Shown in pieces: positions 22,177 through 30,485 of a DNA stretch of 64,000 bases. The notes beneath the pieces are model-generated. The model was not told the origin of the DNA. It worked only from the letters and a program-made list of their open reading frames with translations, and did no database searches. Each line of letters opens with the position of its first letter. The stretch's first letter is position 1. The stretch comes from Anniella stebbinsi (Eukaryota > Chordata > Lepidosauria > Squamata > Anniellidae): contig JARDYH010000002.1 in NCBI GenBank assembly GCA_029215795.1, positions 362,912,973 to 362,976,972 of the forward strand, written 5' to 3'. The position numbers were made by a program, and so were the translations under genes.

Positions 22177-23619
22177 TAGGGTGACCATATTTTGGAAACC
22201 AGAAAGGACAACATGGTCGGCCCCCAAGGGGGCATGCCCACCAACTTGCCCACCCCCAGGGGGCGTGTCCAGCATCAAGGAGGTGTGCCCACCTGAACAT
22301 AGCTTTGGACACATGTCTGATTTTACAGCACACGATTAAGACAAATCAGTTCTACATGACATCTTAATGTTAACGTCACTGAAATAACAAGTGAGACATT
22401 CAATGTATCTGAAATTAACTTCGCTCACTCCTACTTTTGTAGCTTTGGCTGTACTTTGTTGCTATACACTGTGTGATACATTCTCCTTTCCCTCAAATAT
22501 CTTTTCTGATTGTATCCTCACTGCTGCAAGCTGCTGCTTAACACGACTTGCTGCCGGCTGACTGGCTGGCTGGTTTTATTTTTAAAGTTCAATTTTTTTA
22601 AAAAAACTTGTGTATGATTGTCACAAGTTTCTCTACTCTAACGTTAGGGGGGGTGTTGTGGGCTGTGAACACTACTTCGCCCATTCACACGTCTCACTTC
22701 TATAAATTAGCTTCTCAAGGCTTGTGCGTTGACACCACTTTTCACACCCAGACTTTGAACTTCTGTCTACTTCCTGCACAAACACATGACTGCTTTGACT
22801 GACTTCTCCTTTCCCACATTTTGATCTGTGGATGCCTCACCTCTTCTGAGCTCCAGGTGCCAGACTGCCCACCAAATTTGCAACAGGAAAGGTGCTGTGC
22901 CCGCCAAGCACTTCTTAGCTAAAAACTCAAGATCCCCTTGATGCCAAGAGCTGAAACTTCTCAAGGTGCAAGACCCCAAAAAGGAGGTTTGACAACGTGA
23001 GTTTTTTTAAAAATTTTTTTTAAAACCTTGAACTTTAAAAGAATTGCTAAAAATCAACAGATGAACAGATATGCTTGAATCTTGGCATGGCTAAAGCCCT
23101 ACTTAAGATCTATCATGATGCCAAGTGTCATCTCAAAAAAAATACTTTTAAAACCTCAATTTTTCAAAAAAATCATAAAAATCAATGGATGAACAGATCT
23201 GCTTCAAGCTTGGCATGGCTAAAGCCCTAGTAAAGATCTATCATGGTGCCAAGTTTCATCTCTTTTTCTTTAAAAATGATGTTTTTGTTTTTGTTTTTTG
23301 TTTTTTAAAATTAAACCTCACACTTTAAAAAATTCCTAAAACTCAATGGATGAACGGATCTACTTCAAATTTGGCATGGCTAAAGACCTACCTAAGGGCT
23401 ATCATGGTGCCAAATTCCATCTCTTTACCTTTAAAAATGACGGAGCTGTAAGCATTTTTGTTAATTCCCATTGACTATAAAGTAGAGCTGCCCATTGGGG
23501 TGGGGGGAGGATGGGAAAAATCTGGATTTTTCTTCAAATTTCAGAATTTCCCCCCCTTCCTGGATTTTTTGTCAAAAATCCTGACATGTCCTGTTTTTTA
23601 CTGACATATGGTCACCCTA
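22177..23619. mobile_element. 1443-bp nonautonomous DNA transposon with TAGGGTGACCATAT termini
   Basis: Termini TAGGGTGACCATAT and ATATGGTCACCCTA are perfect inverted repeats and match the 320-bp palindrome family. The 8-bp flanks (AATGTAAT / AATAAATA) agree poorly, so it is older. Inside are three tandem diverged units of roughly 120-145 bp (about 23026-23440), each with CTTGGCATGGCTAAAGCC-type and CTATCATGGTGCCAA-type blocks. No transposase frame is seen. Confidence 0.75.
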
Positions 23620-24605
23620 AATAAATAGGATGTGGAGGGGCAGATTACAGTCACTCCAGAGACAAACAAAATGTATATTTAACCAAATTTACTTCACTTA
23701 AAAAGGCTTAGGAAATAATAATATGAAGAAAACAAATTACTCCAGATATGAATCAAATATATTCAACTCCCCTTTCAACCCACCATCCTCTGTGAAGAGC
23801 AATGTTGGTTTTGCTGGACGCAACAATCCTTTATCCCGTTCCTTAGTCCCCTAAGTTGCTTGTCTTTCTCTGCGCATGGAGTGTGCTCATCATTAAATGG
23901 CAGACGGTCTCCCGTCTCCGCCACGCTGCTGGTTTCTCTCTTTTCTCCTTCACTCCCTTTCTGGTTCTTCTCCAACCCAACTGCCCTTTTTCAACAGAAG
24001 TTTTGCTCTCCCCTCACTCCATCCTATGCCCCTCCCACTTTACTCAGGCCGCCTCTTCCGGCGCGCAACGCCGGCGGCGGCAGTTGGTGCGCCGCTCATT
24101 GATGCTCCTGCCGCCAGTCTTCACGGCAGGAGCGCCACGGCGGCTTTTCTATCGCCGCCGCGCCTGCCCAGCATCAGCTGGAGCGGTGGCCCACCTACTC
24201 TAAAGTGTTTTTTTTATATAAAAAAATTTAATGGGAGGGAGGACAGCGGAGGCGGTGCAGCAAGCTTATGGCTCGCTGCTCCATCCCCTTCCCTGCCCAA
24301 GGAAATGCTCGACTTTTTAAGTGCGGAGCAAAGGGCCTTTGCCCCTAGATTGCTTTGAATTGGCAGCAGCGTCATGTAACCCATCTGCCGCCATTTCGAA
24401 GCCACTGCGAGGCAAAGTGCCCATGAAGAGGTACCCTCAGTCAACAGTCCAAAGCCCCCAAAGACAGGCATTACACTAGTCTTGGGGGTTCTGGGTTTTG
24501 TTCCATGGGGCAGGGTAAGGAGGAGGACTTCAGGTTTCTTTTTTTAAAAGCTGTGAACCCAATGCTGGACCACACAGAAACATATTTTTTTTCAAATGCC
24601 CCAGG
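23620..24605. other. unclassified stretch between two transposons
   Basis: The left part is AT-rich. 24030-24360 is a GC-rich CGG/GCC block with no coding match. It could be the promoter part of an old element; nothing firm. Confidence 0.35.
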
Positions 24606-24778
24606 TTCTTCTTCGTGGTCTCTGTGCATCACACATATGGGCTCGCGCCGACGCCGAGCCTATTTCCGGGAAACTTAGCTAGCTTAGACTTTTGGCGGGA
24701 ACCCCTCCCCCCACCATCCTACCGCGCATGCTCAGGGGGTCCCGCCTCTCCTTCTCCTCAGTTCTTCTTCGACCGCTT
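24606..24778 (+). repeat. DIRS left inverted terminal repeat
   Basis: It starts TTCTTCTTCG and runs to GACCGCTT. It is the inverted match of 30283-30455, including CATATGGGCTCGCGCC and the TACCGCGCATGCTC block, with few differences. Confidence 0.92.
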
Positions 24779-24980
24779 CGCAGTAGCCTCGCGGGAGACT
24801 TCTCCGGTACGTTGTACCTAGTGAACAAAAAGAAGAATTAGTTATCGTTAGCTTAGGCTGTTTATTGTTAGTAATATTAGTTAGATAGATAGTAATAGTT
24901 TAGAAAAATAATAAACAAACAAACAAAAAAAATAATAATATATTAAGTTAAGATTTGTAGTTATAGGCGGCCGCCAGCTT

Positions 24981-27116
24981 ATGGCGCAGACCGCTTTGTT
25001 TCGCCGTTGTACGCGGTGTAGGGCGAAAATCGCCCTCAACGACGGACATTCCTTCTGCCTTATCTGTCTGGGAGAAGCGCACGTTGTTGATTCGTGCAGC
25101 CATTGTATGAAGTTTTCCAAACAAACGAGAAGGAATAGAGCAGACCGCCTCCGTAGTCTGTTGTGGACTAGAGCATTATCAGCTGTCGATCAGCCTCGTC
25201 CCTCCATGTCGACGAAAGGCTTTTCTGGGGAGAGTCATACCCTCTCAAGCCCAGCACCTCCGGGCTCCCCCAAGTTACGGGCGGCAGCACCGGCATCGAT
25301 AACGGGGTTATCTACTGCCTCTTCGCCACCCCCGGCAAAGAGGGCAAAAAAATCGAAGTCGACAAAGAAGTCGGCGGCGACAAAACCAAAGAGCAAGCCC
25401 TCGACATCGTCGAAATCGAGGTCGGCATCGATGCCTTCGTCTTCGTCAGTGAAGGTGGTGGCCATGGTCCACAAGTCGTCGTCGTTACCGATAGTTCCAT
25501 CGGTACCGACGCAGCGATCGGCGTCGATTGCGTCGACGTCGCAGACCTCGCAGCGGGACGCAGCATCACCAACCCACTCAACATCGAGACGTCGGACGCC
25601 GTCGGTCGCTTCTCTGCTGCGCACGCCGTCGACACCGAGGATGCTCTTGCAGCAACCTCTGTCGCCCGCACATTCGCTGCCTTCCCCAGCGCCAATGCCG
25701 GTCATCATACCATCGGATACTGACCGACCGATGCCGAGGCGTCAGTCGTCACCGAGCCGACAAAGAGAGCCTCGGCGTCGACGTCGATACCATCCTTCGC
25801 AGTCGAGGTCCCGTTCGCGGTCAAGGTCACCTTCGCGGGACTCTCGACGATCTGCCCGTGCTCCATACCAGTTCGACCCGTATACGGGACGCAGGATTCA
25901 GAGAGACCAGTCGCCACCGCCGGTTCCACCGCGTAGGACCACCTCTCTGCACCGCTCCTCCGTTCAACGTCGAGAGAGCTCGACGTCGACGGCTGTTCGC
26001 ACTCAACACCGAACGCCATCCATATCGCCTCGACGTCGACGGCCCTCGCAATCGTTTGATGACTATCCGTCGGACTCTTCGTCTGCCCCATCGCCGCGTC
26101 CGTCGGAGCCATCACCCTTGGATACTGTTGGGTTGGAAGACCGGGCATCGCCAACAATGGAGATGGGCAGCTTTACGGATCAAATGCAGAGGCTGGCTCA
26201 ATCCTTGAATATAGAATGCCAACAAGTGGCTGAGGAGTCTGATGATGGCATTTATGATGTCATGCAGGCGGAGCCATCACCCCAGCTCACCTTACCGATG
26301 GTCAAAGCTCTCTTAAAAACCCTAAAACAGTCCTGGGAACACCCGGCCACGGTGGGACCCACTTCTAAGCGTCTTGATGCTATATATAAGGTTAGGGAAG
26401 CGCAGGCGCCTTTTCTGTTTCATCACCCTAAACCAAACTCAGTGGTCGTAGAGGCTGCACAGGGCAGATCAGGGAAGGTGCATTCCGCACCTACAGATAA
26501 GGAGGGACGGAAGCTTGATGCATACGGACGGCGTATTTATGCTTCAACTTCACTGGGTGTAAAGGTAACAAATTACATGGCACTCATGGCACGCTATCAG
26601 CTGTTCCTTTGGGAGAAGATTTCATCGCTCACCGATTACCTCCCCGACGATCAGAGAGAGCTTGCTAGGGTCTTCCAGGCAGAAGCCATCCGTTTGTCTA
26701 AGCAAGAGTTGACAACTGCACGGCACCTTACCGACTGTGTCTCCAAGGCCATGGTGGGGTCGGTGGCTTTACGTCGCCATGCATGGTTGCGGTCGGCTGC
26801 GTTACCGCAAGAGACTAAAAGCAGAATAGAAGACCTTCCATTTGATGGGGAAGGTCTATTCAATATAGACACAGATACGACCATGGATACCTTACACAAG
26901 GCTCGTATGACAGCCAAGAAAATGGGTTTCCAACAGCCTCAGCAGTCATATCGGCCCAAGAAATGGTATAGGCCAGTCCCATTCCAGCAAAGATCGCAGC
27001 AGGATAAATCGCAGCGGTACCAGCTAGCTACGACACAGGCTTATCAGCCTCGAAAGTCAGTCCCGCGTTTCAGCCAACGCAGCAAGCAACAACAGTCGGG
27101 AAAACGTCGTCTTTGA
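24981..27116 (+). CDS. DIRS ORF1, gag-like protein
   Basis: 711 codons from ATG, ending TGA. The N-terminus has a cysteine/histidine cluster (C10, C13, H23, C26, C29, H34, C39, C42) that looks like paired zinc fingers. Residues about 60-380 are an extremely Ser/Arg/Pro-rich, CpG-dense low-complexity region with SR-type repeats. The C-terminal part (about 400-640) is a more ordered segment and the end is Gln/Arg/Lys-rich. By position it is the structural nucleic-acid-binding protein of DIRS elements. The function is inferred from family context. The RT frame overlaps its last 89 nt. Confidence 0.85.
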   Translation: MAQTALFRRCTRCRAKIALNDGHSFCLICLGEAHVVDSCSHCMKFSKQTRRNRADRLRSLLWTRALSAVDQPRPSMSTKGFSGESHTLSSPAPPGSPKLRAAAPASITGLSTASSPPPAKRAKKSKSTKKSAATKPKSKPSTSSKSRSASMPSSSSVKVVAMVHKSSSLPIVPSVPTQRSASIASTSQTSQRDAASPTHSTSRRRTPSVASLLRTPSTPRMLLQQPLSPAHSLPSPAPMPVIIPSDTDRPMPRRQSSPSRQREPRRRRRYHPSQSRSRSRSRSPSRDSRRSARAPYQFDPYTGRRIQRDQSPPPVPPRRTTSLHRSSVQRRESSTSTAVRTQHRTPSISPRRRRPSQSFDDYPSDSSSAPSPRPSEPSPLDTVGLEDRASPTMEMGSFTDQMQRLAQSLNIECQQVAEESDDGIYDVMQAEPSPQLTLPMVKALLKTLKQSWEHPATVGPTSKRLDAIYKVREAQAPFLFHHPKPNSVVVEAAQGRSGKVHSAPTDKEGRKLDAYGRRIYASTSLGVKVTNYMALMARYQLFLWEKISSLTDYLPDDQRELARVFQAEAIRLSKQELTTARHLTDCVSKAMVGSVALRRHAWLRSAALPQETKSRIEDLPFDGEGLFNIDTDTTMDTLHKARMTAKKMGFQQPQQSYRPKKWYRPVPFQQRSQQDKSQRYQLATTQAYQPRKSVPRFSQRSKQQQSGKRRL

Positions 27117-27117
27117 C

Positions 27118-29031
27118 TTGGCGCTGCTTCCCAACTACACCGACTCCAACAGACTAAAGCCCTTTTTGCAAGCCTGGGCGTCAATAACATCAGACGCTTG
27201 GGTACTAAAGATCATAGCAGAGGGCTACAAAATAGAGTTCGAGGTCCCTCCTCCACTGGGCACCATAAAAGTTACGCCGCCCTCACTGACTTTGGTACAG
27301 GAGGCTACCACCCTTCTGCAAAAGAATGCGATCACGAGGGTTGGGCGATGTCAGCTCAAAACGGGGTTTTACTCCCGTTATTTTGCGGTGCCAAAGAAGG
27401 ACGGGGGACTTCGTCCTATTATGGATCTCAGAGCGCTCAACAAATTCATTTTGCCAAAGAAATTTCGCATGGTTACCGTGGCATCGGTTCTTCCTATGCT
27501 AAAGACAGGCGACTGGTTCACGCTAATAGACTTAAAGGACGCCTATTTTCACATCGCTATTCATCCTGCCCATCGGCGTTACCTGCGTTTTCTCATTGGG
27601 CACCAAGCGTACCAGTTTTCTGTCCTGCCATTTGGTCTAAAATCTGCACCAAGGGTATTCACCAAGTGCATGTCGACGGTTTGTGCGCATCTGCGGTCTC
27701 GAAACATCGACGTGTACCCTTACCTGGACGATTGGCTGATCGTCTCACAGTCCAGAAGCCAGGCAATGGCCGACGTACACGAGGTCATCTCCCTTCTATC
27801 GTCGCTTGGGCTGCAGATAAATTACAAAAAATCCATCATTCAGCCATCGCAGAGACTGCAGTTTATAGGGGTGACTCTCGACGCTACTATGGGAAGGGCT
27901 TCCCTCCCTGCAGACAGGATCGCCGCCCTGCAGCAGAGAGCGTTAAGTTTGCAGAGCCGTCCTCGGACATCAGCGTTTGCAATTCTCAGATTGCTAGGCT
28001 TGATGGCAGCAGCAGTATTTGTGGTCCGTTGGGCACGGCTTCGAATGCGCCCCCTCCAACAGTTCCTACTTCAACATTACTCGCCTCTACAGAACCCCCA
28101 CCAACTAGTACTTACCATTCCTCACCTGGTCAGGAACTCGCTCCGGTGGTGGTCCGTCGTACACAACCTTTCTCGGGGCATGCGGTTTGCTCCGCAGGAG
28201 CCGTCTCGCATAGTGACGACGGATGCATCTCTGGATGGTTGGGGTGCCCACCACGGCGACCTGAACACACAAGGAAGATGGTCACCTTCAGAAACTCACC
28301 TCCACATCAATATGTTAGAGCTTCTAGCAGTCAGGAAAGCCTTAAGGGCATTCCTGCCTCACCTGCAAGGACATCATGTCCGAATTCTCACGGACAATAC
28401 CACAGTGGTGTGGTATATAAACAAGGAGGGAGGCACTCGGTCACGACACCTCCTGCGGCTTGTGATGGACATTTTCGAGTGGGCAATCTCCAACGATATG
28501 CGCCTGTCGGCGTTGCACATTGCGGGGAAGGAAAACACCACGGCAGATGTTCTCAGCAGATCGTTCACGGACACACACGAGTGGGAACTCAACGCTACGA
28601 TTCTAACTCGTCTTTTCGCTCGTTGGGGCACGCCCGACATCGATCTGTTTGCAACAGCAGCCAATGCAGTTTGCCCGGAATATTGCTCCAGAGCGGGCAT
28701 AGGGGTCGCATCGCGGGGGGATGCGTTCCAGTTGGACTGGTCCAGAGGTTTTCTCTACCTCTTCCCGCCGTTTCCACTGGTGGCCAGGGTAGTGTCTATG
28801 ATCAGCCACCACAACTCGGACGCTGTAATGATAGCCCCGTGGTGGCCAAGGCAACCTTGGTTCACGTCGCTACTCAGACTAGCGAAAGCGGAAGTTTGGA
28901 ACCTACCTTGCTTTCCCGACCTCTTATCTCGGCAGGGGGGCAGCATCCTTCATCCCGATGTCCAGTCTCTACATCTGGCGGCCTGGAGAATCCGGCGTCT
29001 TGGAGAGTCCTCGACCTCCCAGAACGACTAA
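27118..29031 (+). CDS. DIRS ORF2, reverse transcriptase / RNase H / methylase-like domain
   Basis: An open frame from 27028 (no ATG near the start) to TAA at 29029-29031; the listed start is a TTG. Counting from 27118, the RT has motifs FAVPKKDGGLRPIMDLR, LIDLKDAYFHI, VLPFGLKSAPRVF and the catalytic YLDD at 202-205. RNase H follows with D369, E401, D426 and D477. The C-terminal third (IDLFA, LYLFPPFPL, WWPRQPW) matches the methylase-like domain of DIRS elements. It is in the +1 phase relative to gag, so translation probably needs frameshifting or reinitiation. No disabling stop. Confidence 0.93.
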   Translation: MALLPNYTDSNRLKPFLQAWASITSDAWVLKIIAEGYKIEFEVPPPLGTIKVTPPSLTLVQEATTLLQKNAITRVGRCQLKTGFYSRYFAVPKKDGGLRPIMDLRALNKFILPKKFRMVTVASVLPMLKTGDWFTLIDLKDAYFHIAIHPAHRRYLRFLIGHQAYQFSVLPFGLKSAPRVFTKCMSTVCAHLRSRNIDVYPYLDDWLIVSQSRSQAMADVHEVISLLSSLGLQINYKKSIIQPSQRLQFIGVTLDATMGRASLPADRIAALQQRALSLQSRPRTSAFAILRLLGLMAAAVFVVRWARLRMRPLQQFLLQHYSPLQNPHQLVLTIPHLVRNSLRWWSVVHNLSRGMRFAPQEPSRIVTTDASLDGWGAHHGDLNTQGRWSPSETHLHINMLELLAVRKALRAFLPHLQGHHVRILTDNTTVVWYINKEGGTRSRHLLRLVMDIFEWAISNDMRLSALHIAGKENTTADVLSRSFTDTHEWELNATILTRLFARWGTPDIDLFATAANAVCPEYCSRAGIGVASRGDAFQLDWSRGFLYLFPPFPLVARVVSMISHHNSDAVMIAPWWPRQPWFTSLLRLAKAEVWNLPCFPDLLSRQGGSILHPDVQSLHLAAWRIRRLGESSTSQND

Positions 29032-30029
29032 AATCTATCTTGGAGGCCTCACGTAAGCCCTCAACTAGGCTGTCCTATAATAGAAAATGGACACGCTTTC
29101 AGGAATATGCGGCCCTTAAGGGGTCTGATTCTTACACATCGGATATGTCTACAATTGTCTCTTTCCTGTACTCATTGCATAACCGAGGTCTTAAGCCAGC
29201 TTCCATTAAAGTCTATCTGTCAGCAATTACAGCCAACCACAGTTTGGTGGATGGGTTCTCTGTTTTTACTCATCCGATGGCAAGAGCCTTCTTAAAAGGT
29301 TTGCAGAATTTGTTTCCTTCTATTCGACCGGTAGTGCCGCAGTGGAGTCTTTCTGTCGTACTCACAGCCCTGACTTCCAAGCCCTTTGAGCCGTTAGCGA
29401 CTATTGATATTCGCTTGTTAACTCTAAAAACTATATTTTTAGTTGCCATCACGTCTGCGAGACGTGTTTCGGAGATAGCGGCGCTACTGGTCGATCCTCC
29501 CTATTTACAGTTCTTTCGAGAGAAAGTTGTGTTACGTATGGACCCCACGTTTATTCCCAAAGTTTCTTCCTCATTTCACATGGGTCAAGACATTGTGTTA
29601 CCCACATTTTTCGAGCCGTCCTTAGATCCCTTGTCTTCGAGATTACACGCCTTGGACGTAAGGAGAGCTTTGGCTTTCTATAAGTCAAGAACTGACTCTT
29701 TTAGGAAATCTCGTAGATTATTCGTCTGTTATGGAGGCGTTGCAAAGGGATTACCAGTATCTTCACAGCGCATCTCTAAATGGGTTGTGGACACCATTAT
29801 CCTGGCTTATAGAATTGTTAATAAGGATCCTCCCTTTCATCTGACGGCACATTCTACCAGAGCGCAGGCAACCTCTTCAGCATTATTGCATGGTGCTTCG
29901 CTATCTGACCTTTGCAAAGCAGCCACCTGGTCTCATGCTTCCACATTTGTGAAGCATTACCGCCTCGATGTCAGAGCGAGACAGGACTCTTCGTTTGGTA
30001 GAGCGGTCCTCTCCTCGATTTGTCAGTGA
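27198..30029 (+). CDS. DIRS ORF3, tyrosine recombinase (open frame much longer than the domain)
   Basis: The recombinase domain occupies about 28960-30029. Counting from the TTG at 27198, the catalytic set is intact: Arg in SARRVSE (755/756), H885 and R888 in HSTR, W911/H913 and the nucleophile Y921 in KHYRLD. It integrates the circular DNA copy. The same frame stays open through nearly all of the RT gene and, apart from one TGA at 27114, is continuous with gag. Whether the upstream 590 codons are translated is unknown; probably only the C-terminal domain matters. Confidence 0.9.
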   Translation: MGTKDHSRGLQNRVRGPSSTGHHKSYAALTDFGTGGYHPSAKECDHEGWAMSAQNGVLLPLFCGAKEGRGTSSYYGSQSAQQIHFAKEISHGYRGIGSSYAKDRRLVHANRLKGRLFSHRYSSCPSALPAFSHWAPSVPVFCPAIWSKICTKGIHQVHVDGLCASAVSKHRRVPLPGRLADRLTVQKPGNGRRTRGHLPSIVAWAADKLQKIHHSAIAETAVYRGDSRRYYGKGFPPCRQDRRPAAESVKFAEPSSDISVCNSQIARLDGSSSICGPLGTASNAPPPTVPTSTLLASTEPPPTSTYHSSPGQELAPVVVRRTQPFSGHAVCSAGAVSHSDDGCISGWLGCPPRRPEHTRKMVTFRNSPPHQYVRASSSQESLKGIPASPARTSCPNSHGQYHSGVVYKQGGRHSVTTPPAACDGHFRVGNLQRYAPVGVAHCGEGKHHGRCSQQIVHGHTRVGTQRYDSNSSFRSLGHARHRSVCNSSQCSLPGILLQSGHRGRIAGGCVPVGLVQRFSLPLPAVSTGGQGSVYDQPPQLGRCNDSPVVAKATLVHVATQTSESGSLEPTLLSRPLISAGGQHPSSRCPVSTSGGLENPASWRVLDLPERLKSILEASRKPSTRLSYNRKWTRFQEYAALKGSDSYTSDMSTIVSFLYSLHNRGLKPASIKVYLSAITANHSLVDGFSVFTHPMARAFLKGLQNLFPSIRPVVPQWSLSVVLTALTSKPFEPLATIDIRLLTLKTIFLVAITSARRVSEIAALLVDPPYLQFFREKVVLRMDPTFIPKVSSSFHMGQDIVLPTFFEPSLDPLSSRLHALDVRRALAFYKSRTDSFRKSRRLFVCYGGVAKGLPVSSQRISKWVVDTIILAYRIVNKDPPFHLTAHSTRAQATSSALLHGASLSDLCKAATWSHASTFVKHYRLDVRARQDSSFGRAVLSSICQ

Positions 30030-30090
30030 CTGACCGCCGCACCAACCAGCATGCCTACCCACCTCCGGTAAGTCTATGCTTGTTATTCTC

Positions 30091-30182
30091 CCATATGTGT
30101 GATGCACAGAGACCACGAAGAAGAAATGCAGGTTGCTTACCTGTAACTGTAGTTCTTCGAGTGGTCATCTGTGCATTCACAC
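30091..30182 (+). repeat. DIRS internal complementary region
   Basis: About 92 bp whose two halves are exact reverse complements of the left terminus (24606-24640) and the right terminus (30425-30485), overlapping by the trinucleotide GAA (TTC on the other strand). In the DIRS model it templates completion of the ends and circle formation. Confidence 0.93.
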
Positions 30183-30282
30183 AACCCACCCACCGTCCCC
30201 TCTTGGTATCGCTGTTTGTGTATGTCAATTGGTTCGCCATGCTCATTATTTAATAACATAGTTGTGCCTTAGTTATGAGGCC

Positions 30283-30485
30283 AAGCGGTCTCAGAGAACT
30301 GAGGAGAAGGAGAGGCGGGACCCCCTGAGCATGCGCGGTAGGATGGTGGGGGGAGGGGTTCCCGCCAAAAGTCTAAGCTAGCTAAGTTTCCCGGAAATAG
30401 GCTCGGCGTCGGCGCGAGCCCATATGTGTGAATGCACAGATGACCACTCGAAGAACTACAGTTACAGGTAAGCAACCTGCATTTC
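30283..30485 (+). repeat. DIRS right inverted terminal repeat
   Basis: The inverted match of the left repeat, plus about 30 extra bases at the outer end (CTACAGTTACAGG through GCATTTC) that the left end lacks. Such unequal ends are typical of DIRS. Confidence 0.92.

Larger units (their letters stand above)
24606..30485 (+). mobile_element. DIRS-type tyrosine-recombinase retrotransposon, apparently intact
   Basis: 5880 bp with inverted terminal repeats (24606-24778 and 30283-30485), no target duplication, and an internal complementary region (30091-30182) that is the exact reverse complement of about 35 nt of the left end and about 61 nt of the right end. The two ends share the trinucleotide TTC at the junction, as in DIRS-1. 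It carries three ORFs: gag-like, RT/RNase H/methylase-like, and tyrosine recombinase. DIRS elements copy RNA to a circular DNA and integrate it with the recombinase. High CpG content and intact ORFs indicate a young insertion. It lies between the convergent 3' ends of RUBCN and PHR. Confidence 0.95.

Noticed and set aside
24034..24360. GC-rich block left of the DIRS as a CpG-island promoter
   Set aside because: No associated exon or promoter motif set; it may be part of an older repeat. Not supported.
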